From the NCBI RefSeq assembly GCF_905147365.1, contig NC_056408.1:3348001-3412000 (forward strand): a stretch of DNA of 64,000 nt, given 5' to 3'. The notes under the pieces were generated by a model that was not told where the DNA came from, made no database searches, and saw nothing but the letters and a program-made list of their open reading frames with translations. Numbering within the stretch: the stretch's first letter is position 1; each line of letters begins with the position of its first letter. The stretch comes from Aricia agestis. Taxonomy: Eukaryota; Arthropoda; Insecta; Lepidoptera; Lycaenidae. The translations under genes were made by a program, and so were the position numbers. Below, piece after piece: positions 24,278-35,900 of this stretch.

Positions 24278-24434
24278 CAGTGTTTTCCAACCTTTTTCTG
24301 CCACGGACCCCTAGAGATTCAGGCAGTTTTCATTCATACAATAAACAGCAAGTAAATCGGATTATGTATTGTCAAATAATTGTCCAGAGACGAAACCAGG
24401 CTCCTAGTGGTCCGAGGACCACAGGAAAACACTG
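24278..24434. mobile_element. 157-bp hAT-type MITE with perfect 8-bp duplication
   Basis: The 11-bp ends CAGTGTTTTCC and GGAAAACACTG are perfect inverted repeats. The direct repeat CCGTATAC flanks it at 24270-24277 and 24435-24442. CAG-type ends plus an 8-bp duplication define hAT. The exact duplication suggests a fairly recent insertion. It has no transposase and must have moved in trans. Confidence 0.9.
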
Positions 24435-24713
24435 CCGTATACGATAGAAACACCCAGTAGTTACAATCTATTTTGAAGCTCCTCTAATGTTGCCTACTTC
24501 TTACCCCGTAGACGTCCAGTCACCTCACCCTCGACAAATAACAGACAACACGTTTTACGCCGGATTTCTGCGAGGCCGTGTCGATCTAGTCGAGCCGGCC
24601 TACTCGTAGCAAAGGCTGGCTCCTCCACATTTCTTATACAATACGGATACGGAATAAGGACATTTCGATTAAGAGGTGACATAGCGTATGTCAACGCCAA
24701 TATAATATATGTA

Positions 24714-26005
24714 CGAGGGCTGCTATTTATGTATCCGGAATTAAAAAAAGAAACAAACATATATCATTTAATATGGTTTTATTGCTTTTCAAAATATTCG
24801 CCGCGATGATCGACACACTTTTGCATACGCTGGAACCAATTTTCATAGCACTTGTTCCATTCTGATTGAGGTATCTCCAAAACGTGCATTTTGAACGCAT
24901 CAACAGCCTCTTCGCGGCTCGAAAAACGTTGACCACGTAATTTGTTCTTCGCGTATGGAAATAAAAAGAAATCGTTAGGTGCCAAATCAGGGCTGTACGG
25001 CGGATGACCAGTCAATTCGATCTTTTGACCCTCCAAAAACTGAGTTGTTTCAGCTGAGGTGTGACAGCTAGCATTGTCGTGATGTAATATGATTCTGCGT
25101 TGTCGGTTGTCCTTTCTTATTTCTTCAAAGACTTCTGGTAAACAAATGGTCGTATACCATTCAGAATTAACCGTTTTACGATTCTCTAATGGCACTGTAG
25201 CCACATGTCCATTAATTCCAAAAAAACAGGCGACCATTTGCTTCAAAGTACTTTTTGCACGAGTAACTTTTGTTGGTTTCGGCTCATCTTGGAACACCCA
25301 CACCGTTGACTGTTGTTTAGTTTCGGGGTCATATGCATAGATCCAAGATTCATCACCTGTGTAGATATTATAAACGGCTTTTGACGTACCACGGTTGTAT
25401 TTTTTTATCATTTTTTTGCACCAATCGACACGAGCCCGTTTTTGATCGATTGTCAAGTTGTGCGGAATCCAACGCGAACATATTTTTTTTACAGCCAAAT
25501 GTTCGTGTAATATCTTATGTATGCTCGTCATACTTATGCCTAAGGACGCCTCTATCTCGCGATATGTAACATGACGATCACGCATTATTAGTTCCCGCAC
25601 AGCATCTATATTTTGTGGGACAACAGCTGTTTTTGGGCGACCTTCTTTATTTTCATCCGTGAGCATAGACCGCCCACGATTAAACTCACTGTACCAGTGA
25701 TAAACAGTGGTTTTTGATGGTGCTTCATCTCCAAAAGTTGCGGTGAGTTGAATAAAGCACTGTTGTTGATTTAGCCCACGCCGAAAATCGTAGTAAATCA
25801 TTGCACGAAAATGTTCACGCGTTAAATCCATGGCAAATGAAGACACGCAATTTTCAAAATGACGCCACAATGGAAAAATAATTGACAGTCACATGAAACA
25901 AAATGTATTCTTCAACCAAAGAGTTCTATTTTCAAATGTTGTAATTACTTTTTAAATATTGTTCTTGTAAGTGGCCAGTTCCGGATACATAAATAGCAGC
26001 CCTCG
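24714..26005 (-). mobile_element. Complete mariner (DD34D) transposon
   Basis: A 1292-bp element bounded by identical 27-bp terminal inverted repeats (24714-24740 and 25979-26005, starting CGAGGGCTGCTATTTATG). A TA dinucleotide abuts each end (24712-24713 and 26006-26007), the expected mariner target duplication. It encodes one uninterrupted transposase on the minus strand, leaving about 175 bp of 5' leader and 65 bp of 3' sequence. Length, ends, flanks and coding frame are all those of an intact mariner, so the copy looks young. Subfamily is not assigned. It lies about 0.9 kb beyond the Zwilch 3' end. Confidence 0.96.
24779..25831 (-). CDS. Mariner transposase, 350 aa, DD34D
   Basis: Cut-and-paste transposase. 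The start is the ATG at 25831 (MDLTREHFRAM); the frame stays open further upstream only through a TTG codon, so that extension is not used. Residues 1-110 hold two helix-turn-helix regions that bind the inverted repeats (the second around RHVTYREIEASLGIS). The linker motif WIPHNL at 121-126 corresponds to the mariner WVPHEL. Catalytic aspartates are D160 (TGDESW), D252 (HHDNASCH) and D287 (YSPDLAPND), with exactly 34 residues between the second and third, the mariner signature. The C-terminus ends with KCVDHRGEYFEKQ, like other mariners. Family length is usually 340-355 residues. No stop, frameshift or lost catalytic residue is visible. Activity is not shown by sequence alone. Confidence 0.95.
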   Translation of the reverse strand: MDLTREHFRAMIYYDFRRGLNQQQCFIQLTATFGDEAPSKTTVYHWYSEFNRGRSMLTDENKEGRPKTAVVPQNIDAVRELIMRDRHVTYREIEASLGISMTSIHKILHEHLAVKKICSRWIPHNLTIDQKRARVDWCKKMIKKYNRGTSKAVYNIYTGDESWIYAYDPETKQQSTVWVFQDEPKPTKVTRAKSTLKQMVACFFGINGHVATVPLENRKTVNSEWYTTICLPEVFEEIRKDNRQRRIILHHDNASCHTSAETTQFLEGQKIELTGHPPYSPDLAPNDFFLFPYAKNKLRGQRFSSREEAVDAFKMHVLEIPQSEWNKCYENWFQRMQKCVDHRGEYFEKQ

Positions 26006-26540
26006 TATTGACATCTAATTCGGATCAGCACTTTAAAGTAGAAGAGACATAGTACATTATGTCACCACCATTACCCTCCAGGCTTTTTACCCGACTAATA
26101 AAAAGGGCGAAGGGTTTTAATACCGCCCAATTAACGTCCTTCGCCTGACCCGCATTAGGAATTAGGCTCAGTTAGCCAACAACCTTGACCAGCCAAATCC
26201 TTGACAAGCCAAATCCCTTGTACTAAATTGGCTTGTCATAAGAAGCCAGGTGATTATGTATCGCCAATGGTTTCGTTTTAATCCACAGTAATTAAAAACA
26301 AGTATTGTTCATTCGTTCATTTTACAATTAGTCATTGGTGAGAATATCAAAATGACACGGAACATAATGTTAATTAGTTAATATTCACTATTTATATTAT
26401 TAATAGTTTTTTAAAGATTTAAATTAGCGGGTGGATACGCTAATTGACATATTTATTAAAAAAATATTAATGTAGCAATACGTCTGATAGCTACATAGCT
26501 CAGAAAGACAGTATTTGTTAAACTTAAGCCTCAAGCAACA

Positions 26541-26755
26541 TCCATACTAATATTATAAATGCGAAAGTGTGTCTGTCTGCCTTAACAGTCATGCATGAAG
26601 AGGTAACCCTTTTCACGCCCAAGCCGCTGAACCGATTGTGCAAAATTGCAAGTGCAAATTTGAGTCTCGGGAAAGGACATGGGATACTTTTTATCCCCGA
26701 AAAATTTACGGTTCCTGCACGATATATGACTTTTGGCTCAACGGAGTTGCGTTAT
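26541..26755 (+). mobile_element. (GTCY)n lepidopteran element, 3' end lost
   Basis: Starts TCCATACTAATATTATAAAT, then has 'gcgaaagtgtgtctgtctgc' and the usual body to 'aacggagttgcg', but lacks the CTAG end. It lies just past the Zwilch 3' end. Confidence 0.65.
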
Positions 26756-26866
26756 CAAGTGTTACAATTAAACCACGTAGAACATGCTAAGGCCAAGAAT
26801 ACGTTTTACGCAACAAGTTTTTAGGATATACATCAAACACGAAATCATAGAAAATTATTCTTAATC

Positions 26867-26872
26867 TTTATT
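26867..26872 (-). terminator. Poly(A) signal of Zwilch
   Basis: AATAAA on the minus strand, about 60 bases after the Zwilch stop codon at 26932-26934. It is the first canonical signal downstream of the stop and implies a short 3' UTR ending near 26845. Confidence 0.7.
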
Positions 26873-26931
26873 ATAATTCTAGAATTGAAATTTAATGAGT
26901 ATTCGAATTTAAAAATAATTATCACAGAATA

Positions 26932-29900
26932 TTAGCTCAGTTCAATACTTCTCTTGACTTTATTACATAGGTATGTGTATTTTGTGCAGTGGTATTTTAG
27001 TTCTTCTACCGTGGTCACCTCGGCTACGTCATCCGTTGTTGGTTCTGAAAACGGAAAAAATCATACCCTCAAAATTTTACTTAGCGTATTCAAGGGCTGT
27101 CTTTCTATCATGTGACTTTTTTAATGTGCCAGACAAGGACAAGTGGATCTTGTGTAGTCATTCACAGTTTACTATGGTGTAGTCATAATAATTGGTCGCT
27201 GTTAAGCATTAGTGTCCTAACCCACAATTTTTTTGTCGTTAAATTTTGAGTGTTGTTCTAAATCATCTAAAGAACATAACTGCATTCATTACTCAATACG
27301 TAATTTTTGTGTGGGTTAGTACACGAATGCTTAACAGCGTCCAATTAATGGTTTCGATTTTGACAGTGCATATCGCCTCTTCCGTTGAAATTCCTACGCT
27401 ATTTTCATGTAAAGTTTCGTATTCTTGTGTCTATTATCTGTCCTGTTCGTGTGCGAGAATAACAGAAGAAAGACTGCTCTCGTGTGAACACTTGGACTTA
27501 TGTGTAGCTGGCCTGGCTGCAATGAAACTGGCCACCGTCATCTAAATAAGAGTAGAAGACATTACAAAATACTTGTTCAAGCTACTTACCAATATTCTGC
27601 CACACTGGCGGCGGGAACACAGGTTGTTGCGAAAACACATACACTCTTTTACACTCTCTAGATGAGTCCTCATTGCTTTTCTTATTGGTTAGCTCCATAC
27701 GGTACCAGAGCGCTGGCTTTCTAAAAAATCAAATTAATACCATTAGATACACACGTCCTAAAAAAAAAAACGTGAGAGGTGTCAAGGGACACCCGAATGG
27801 AACGAAGTTATTTCTTATGAACAGAAAACCTGTATACATATGTATACAGGTTTTATGTACCCTCAAAAAATTATTGAAAAAATCGCCATCTATTGACGCC
27901 CAGGAATACTAACAACGCGTCAGTTTATTCTCAAAAAACGCCATCTAGTTGACGCACAGGAATACTATCAACGCCCTCTGCCCCTACCATGCAGGTACTA
28001 ATCAAAAAGTGTCGAGGTCAAATATCGTTCTGTCTAGCCGTGTTTACACCGTGTCTGTCTACGTCGAACGCGCGATAAGGAACTTCGTTCCAATATTATT
28101 ATTAATAGTACAAAAAATAATAAGCTATATAAACGAAAAAAATCTTATCTCCTAAGACAATAACTCCATCTTGTGGTTAATTTAAGAACTGATGGGAGTC
28201 ATGACTCATGGGACGTTTTGCAACTCATGACGTTTTCGTTATTTCACGTAGATGGCGCATTTTCATGTCAACTATCTGCTGAAAATTATGTCGTCGAGGT
28301 TCCCAATGTTTCCTCTGTGCAAATAAGTCCGCAAACATATTTCGCACAGTTTACGTTTCGTTACTGGCTAACACTGAGCCAGTAAGCGCGCCATTAAGCG
28401 TATCGCGCTATTTTAAGCTGTATGGACAGTGGATACCGATGCCAGTAAATGCGAATAAGCAGTTGCTATCTATCTGCCTGTCATAGTTACTGTCGAGGAT
28501 TGCAGCTTCTTTGTGAAGCTATGCCAAAGGAAGGCAGGCATATGAATCGTTATAAATGCAGAGTAACATTTATTTGTTTATTGACCTTAACTCTTAACAC
28601 AAGTTCATTTTTTTTATTATTTATTTATTAAACAAACTTATCTACTATTACAGGATAACCCAATACAGAAGATATTTATAGGAACTTAAACATTACAACA
28701 ACATGTTGAGCGCCCGTAGCGCACGTGTTAGCGGCGCTCGTTGCAGTAAATTGGTGCGCGCACGAGGCACCAGCAACAGAGGTGGCCGGCGCCGGCGCTG
28801 CGCATACCCATCCGGGACACACAACACAATGACTGCTTCCAGAACTGCAGGATTATTTATCTTACCTCTAAGTAACTTAAACAAGTACGTAGCGAGTGCA
28901 ACCTCCCTACGTATATGTAACCTCCATATGTCCATACTAATATGATAAATGCGAAAATGTGTCTGTCTGTCTGTTATTTCTTCACGCCCAAACCACTGAA
29001 CCGATTTTGCTGAAATTCGGTATTGAGATACTTCGAGTCCCCGGAAAGGAGATACGATACTTTTTATTCCGGAAAAATGTACGGTTCCCGTGCGATGACG
29101 CAACGGGCGGGATTGCGGGCGTCATCTAGTAAATTAAAAGTTATAACACTCACTTGAGTTGGTCCTGGACGATGTTGTTAGCTATCGGTATGTTGATCTT
29201 CTGCACGGGGTCACTAACGAGCTGCCCCACCGTCTTGACCGGCGACTTGTCTGACACGTAGTACTCCAGCAGGCGAGTAGCTATCGGCTTTAGTTGAGCT
29301 GGAAAATACATACATTGACATTTGTATAGTGAGAGTGGCAAAGGTCGACAATCCAGCAAGTGCGCCATATAACCATTTTGCCATACTTAATGCTAATTGG
29401 AGATTTCCGCACTTGCCAGGTTGGCGCACTTTACCATGCACTAACTGAAATGAGCAAACATTTCTGTTTTAATATGTCTGGTCGACGTAGAAGAAAATTA
29501 TTGCTATTGCCTAATTTCGTACCTGCAAAAGTATCTAGACACTCGGTAGCGTGTCAAGCCAAGTTCAATAAAGTATACAGGATGTAACATAAGTGATAAT
29601 ACTTAAGGATGTGTATGTATCTCCTCCATAGAGTTTACTGTGAAATTAGCAGCGCTGAAACCGTTGTATCGAAAAATTCATGATGCAGGGCTCTTGTCCA
29701 TACAAATCACAAAAAATATTGCTCTTTCAATGCTGCAACTTTTACATTACACATACACACCCTTAACTCTTAAGTAAATAGATCCACGTAAATAAAATAT
29801 TGAAATATCTATAATATTCTTACCAAAATCAGCTCGTATGCATGCCTCGGCGCGGTACAAATGCTCGACACAGACGTGGATCTGAGCAAATTTCGACAAC

Positions 29901-32900
29901 AAATGCTTCCACTGGCTGATGTCTATCTCGTCCGCTATCAGTGGCACCTGAAGAATGTGAAGGTTTAAGACACTTTTACCTTGCAGATCTTAGAATTTTT
30001 GTAAACTAAAGTACGCCCAGAATTTGTTTATCGCACGGGAACGGTACACGTCTTTTGTCCAACAAAAACTATCCCATGTCCTTTAGCCGCGACTCAAAAT
30101 ATCTCCATACTAAATTTCATGTAAATCGGTTCAGCGGTTTATGCGTGAGGAGGCAAAAGACAGACAGATATACTTATAAATTATAATACAGCTAAACCTG
30201 GGTAAGTGACAACCGGATAAGTGAGAAAACTGTATAAGTTAGAGTAATAGCTAGGACCCGTCATTATAAGCTCCCAAAACCTCTATGAGCGAGAAACAGA
30301 AACCTCTGTTAGAGAGAGTCGTTTTTCTCTCATGGACCTCTGTGAGCGAGACTGTTTCTTTTCTATACCTCTATAAGCGACAGTCGAGGTTTATTTTTTA
30401 TTTACATTCACAGTAACAAATGAGAAAACAAATTACAAATTGAACATCTGCTACAATATTTAACATTTGCTATTTTATGACTCATTCTTAACTTTCGTTT
30501 AACTTCCTACCATTGTTTTTGTATTGTCTTCAATATTGTACCCATTCTATTTTGTTGAGCTAAAAAACGTTGTTTTTTATCGCATCCTTTTCGAACGGAC
30601 TTACTCAGTTTATTGTTAACCAATTGCGAAGGAAAATTCTGTTCTGTATGTCAAAACGGAAAACTAAAGTACTGTCACTGAGTGATAAACTTAAAATAGT
30701 GAATGCGTTTGAATGCGGTTGTGGATCAAGCAATATTCGACAAAATATATGAGTTAGGGAAAGACATTCAAAATATAAAAACAGAAAACCAAACGAAATT
30801 GACGGATTTTTTAAAATGTAAATAAATTCTAAATAAAATAAAATTACATAGTCCATGAATTTTTGACTTGTCATTTCTGCGTACCTCTATAAGAGAGAAA
30901 CGCTAACCTTTTACCTGAATAAGCGAGAAACTCGGGTTAGTGAGAAACCTCGATGAGCGAGAATGAAATCGTGTTCCCTTGAACTCTAGCTTATCCAGGT
31001 TTGGCTGTATTAGTATGGATTGATTTTCAGAACCACGTATTGCGAATTGGCATTGTGCATGTCTTGTTTTCCTCTTTGGGCTTTGGGCATCCAGTCCTTT
31101 TTTCGCGTCAGTTTTCTGGCCATTCATTAAACCTTAATGCGTAAAAAGCGAGCTTCAAGCTAGCTACCGCTTCAAGCATCCTTGCCAGTTAACAAAATGC
31201 TCATTTAAAAACATTTCAAGGGCAATCATAATATGTGAAGGATAAAAGTTGTACCTCATTAGAATCTTTCTTGTCGCTGACCAAGCCATGCTTCTTCAGT
31301 GAAGCGAAGTCATCAACAGTGAGTTCGTTAGTGTCCTCAACACAGAAGGACTCCGAGTCCAGACGTATGGAGTGTTCCGCTGATGTGAGACTCTCAAACG
31401 GGTTGAGACTAAAGTCCCCGCCCATCGTCATGTCCTGTATCGTCTGGTTTATTTGGTCTATGGATTCGTGTGACCTAGAAAATGCAAGGACTTAGCAATA
31501 TTTCCGCTGCCGAGTGGCTTATGCATTGCTAGAATTTCGCGACAAATCGCATATAGTAACAGTAGCGGCAACAAGCGACGAACGCGTCTGCCACTATACT
31601 TAAATCGAGGTACAGGACAAACTCGTTGTACCATTGTTTAGATTGCGTGAGTAAAGTAGCCGACTGGTTACAAACTACTTTATAACAACCCCTAGAAGTC
31701 TGTCGAAGTAATCACGTACATATAGACTGTACTTACTTAATTATATCAATACTATACAATGCATCATTCTTTACATTCTATCAGAAGCAATATGTGATCA
31801 AAAATCATTATAAATATTATGTATATTGTGTTAGTTTTAGTTATTTGTATATTAATTATCATATTCCTACCTGATATCAGCGTTCCAAATCCCAGCTATG
31901 AAGTATGAGTGTTCTAATAGCGACATAACCCGTGTATATTCCCACATGGTCTTCTCAACGCCAACCTGTGCGACCAGCGACAACGCTTGCGGCGGGCTCG
32001 CGCGCAGGTTTTTCAGGACTTTCGCCGTTTGGGAGTGGCCGCGGGAGAGTTTGAGGATGAGCTTCGATAGGTAGGTTTTGTTGTTGACGTCGATCTGCAA
32101 AGTTGTATAAAGATTGCGTCTGATAAAGTTGAAGTTATATTATAGCGGCTAAAAACATTTCATAGTAAAAAAGAAGCTAACAAAGTTTGAAGCCATTATA
32201 TTTCGCTGGAATTTATTGATGATTGGATGTTTTTTTTATATAATAATTTTGGCTTATTACGATTACACTTAATTATAATTAGTTAATACACTTAATCGTA
32301 ATAAGCCAAAACGATTATATTATAAAACAGCCATGTTTTACTGAACCTCATACATACGTATTTATGAAACATGGTCAATAGGTGGCGCTACATGTATCAT
32401 TTTCATTTACAATCATAATTTCAAGATTCTGAGTTTAACAGTGAAATGTTTAGTGGATTCATGAGGCTATATTTATACCTAAATTATTTAACTAAAAGTA
32501 AAGTGACAGGCACCAAAAATACTCACAAATGGTCTAATTTTGCCAGAAGAAACAAATTTTAGCGCCTGTATGAATAATGTCATCAACTCCTCCGCTGTTT
32601 CACATTCTGAAAATAATATTATGTATATTATGTTATAGTTTGAACATTGTGAAGAATCCTTCTCATTTAGGTGCTTTAGCTAGTAAGGTTGGGTTGCACC
32701 AACTTACTTTAACTATAACTGTAACTTTAACTACAATGCAAAATGTCAAATCTCTGGTTAAAGTAAAAAATGGACGCCATATTTAACCATAACCATAGAG
32801 CTCGACAAGGCTTTAACCAAAGATTTGACATTTTGCATTGTAGTTAAAGTTAAAGTTAGTTGGTGCAACCCAACCTTAGAGATTAGAGAGTAGTAGTAAT

Positions 32901-35900
32901 TTGCCCATGAAATACTAGTTTGTTTTAGATAAAACATGATTTATAAACACAATACCTCTTAAAATATCCCACAGTTTGTAAGTGAAATCATTACTGGAGC
33001 CATCAGCTTGCATAGCGGACAAGCAGTGTTTCAAGCTACTGGTATCTTCCGTGACGCACAGACAGCCACCAGATGGACATTCTGCTGTGTATGTGTATGT
33101 CTCAGCTTCGTTCAGTAACCTCTCTAATCTCTTTGCTGTGTCTACACGTTTGGTTCCTGGTGTAATATTTCTGAAGAAATAAACAAGTGCATTTTATACA
33201 AAATTTATATAGTCTCAGTTTTAAGGGATACAATAGCAAAAAACAGAACCATTATTTAAAAACTTGGTACTAAAGTTACACAATCACTATATTTCAATAC
33301 ATTTTGGTTGAAATATAAACTAACTTCAGCATAGGCCGTAATGTTACATACTATTAAATGCTTTTCCCAATAAATATCTACGTAGGTAGAAGACAAATAC
33401 TTAACAATTTCACTCATCAAGCCCCATAATTCTATTGCGTCTCGTTTTTCCATGATCGACGGGATAAAAAATGTAATGTAAGACCACAATAAGTACCTTA
33501 TGATACTTGTTTCCAGATTGACGGAGTTAAAACCAGCAGCAGTCATGTCAACCAACAATTGGTTAATGGTGTACAGAGATGAGACAGACTTCCATATCGC
33601 GTTACAGGGACTGGCCAAGTGCCCAACTATCACTTCTTGTACCTATTGATAAAATGTAGATTAGTTTTATGGCCGATTTACACGGGTGACTAAAACCGCA
33701 CGATTTACGCCGCACGGCGAAAATCGACCGTGTAAATGGAGAGAAGAAAAATCAATACTTTGTCGTCATTATACAGTGATTTTCTTTTACTAACCGTATT
33801 TACAGTTTGAAAGTTTATGTAACTATAACTGAGAATATTATGATAACGAATAGATATTAATAATCCATGACTCCTTATTATTGTTTAGGGACTTAATTCT
33901 AAAAAAACCTACACGTGCAATCAATCTCAATTCGTAAACAAAAGGACTAATTTCTTAGAAAGTTCTGTGTGCATGATGCCGAAAGTCGAATTTATTGCGG
34001 GCTAGGATGACAATGCGACAAAAAAACGTACACAGCTGTGCAGTTTGTACTAATTTTAGTAATTTAAAAGGTACTTTTTATTGTTCAATTGTTGTAATGC
34101 TGACGTTATTGAGAGTGGGTGTGATGCTATGTAGAGTGTACCATTGTATGGTAGACAAGCTAAACCAACCAAAATCAATTGATTTCGACGCTTTAGAGAG
34201 TTTGCCGTTAAATAGAGTGACGTTACATGGAGTTTACACTGTATAATCTTTTTAATTAATGCATCAGAATAGTAAATTGTTAATAATGTATTGTAAAATA
34301 TTTTTCTCATAAATAACTTTGGCTCAAATAATATACTTTCTGTGCCAAGTTGAATGTTGAAGACTGTTAAAGTATCAAGGTACAGTGTATTCTTTGTGTA
34401 ATGTCTATAATATGACTGTGTATGCACTATGCAGACACAATACCAATAATACAATAGAGCAGTATTTTCACACTAGACTATATTTTTTTTGGATCCTGTA
34501 ATACCTAAAATAATATTATTTTGTGGGCTATCCATTTGCACATCTTAAGCTTAATCATAGCTTTCAAAAATGTATTTAAAAGACAAGTATAAAATACATA
34601 CAAAATGAACTTTGCAGCTTATATATGGCATTAGCAGGGACTTGGACGTCCATTCACAGTATAGCTCAGTTAGGCCTCCAAATGGTGCATTTAGCTGCTC
34701 ATCCACTGAACAACCTTCATAGGACACACCTGATATTGGCAGTCGACAATCCACTGTTGCAGTTACCTGGAATTTTGGTATCCAACAGTAATAAAAGTGA
34801 TATTTTTACATACTAGAAATCAAGTTCAAGGGAACTGAAAGTTTATAATATTTCTCATGTATTTTGTTGAGCTTGTCTATCACAAACACAATGATGATTT
34901 AACTTCTTTTTGTTAAATAATGAATAAAGTGTTAAATAGATTGTTCTTGATCCTTTCTTTCTACTGTCTGATCACTTGGATCTATTTAAAACAGATTTTA
35001 TAAATGCAGTGTTACGCTATAGACTAATTCAAGATAAAGTTTTCTATTTTGTTAAGCACATTGCATGTCTGAAGAATACTTAAAAATTACCATACCATAT
35101 CTTCCTTAGTTTCCCCTTCATTTGCAAACTGTCTGATAGCATTTTCAACATCAAATTCGTCTAACACAGTGGTTCCTTCGTACACAACGATGCCTCGAGC
35201 AAACTGTTCTGTGTTTGACTCTGTGTGGATGAGAAGTGTGCTATCTCCACATGGCTTACATAAAACCCACATTGGAAAGGACTCGTCCTTTGCTGCTTTC
35301 CACAAGCTTTGACTGTACAAGTTCAATATATCTCTGAAAAGCATGAAGTCTATTTTAGCTTTTACAAGATGCAAATTAATTTCCAGTTAATATTTTAAGA
35401 AAATAAAAATTACGCTAAAAAAAACTTTACAGAATAGTTTTGTATTTTATGATTTCATTTATTTACTGGTGGTCCGCGCATTCTGCTTTTGCTATGGAAA
35501 TTATCACAATATGTTGAATAACATATGTTTCATCCCACAACCAAATATTTAAGACAAAAGAAATATAAAAGTTGGTCTAGTTTTGCAATTTTTTTGTTTT
35601 TACTGAGATTTGAAAAATATACCTTGCCGTGTCACTCTCAACTGGTGCATGTGTCGCTTCTTCTCTCTTCCACATTTGAGGTTCCTCTGAGATGTAGGTC
35701 TCATCTAGTACTGTGTGGAGACTTAGATCTAGTTTCAAGGGTGAACCTGTAAGCTCCAGCTCATCTGAAAATGTAAAAAAGACCTATTTCAATAACAGAA
35801 CTGAGTTTCTTGGAACTAATACAAAGTGTGATTATTTTTTATAAAAGCTATTATAAAATTAAAGTACAAAGTACCGTACTTAATGAATAAGCATTACTTT

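Larger units (their letters stand above)
138..24713. other. Intergenic, repeat-dominated; no protein-coding gene recognised
   Basis: Apart from the listed elements and the weak promoter candidate at 3855-3967, the sequence is AT-rich and I see no exon-like open frame with splice sites and no RNA gene. Unexplained stretches over 300 bp include 2060-2940, 5000-5800, 6500-7800, 9480-10140, 10290-11680, 13700-14430, 15000-15680 and 22550-23040. Confidence 0.6.

Noticed and set aside
25832..25870. Upstream extension of the mariner transposase by 13 codons
   Set aside because: It begins at a TTG codon; the first ATG (25831) gives the normal mariner length.
28693..29103. 136-codon minus-strand frame in Zwilch intron 12
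   Set aside because: Half is the (GTCY)n repeat; the rest is low-complexity arginine-rich sequence not needed by the gene model.
34056..34454. 132-codon minus-strand frame
   Set aside because: Lies in Zwilch intron 5, AT-rich, with no splice sites that join the gene in phase.
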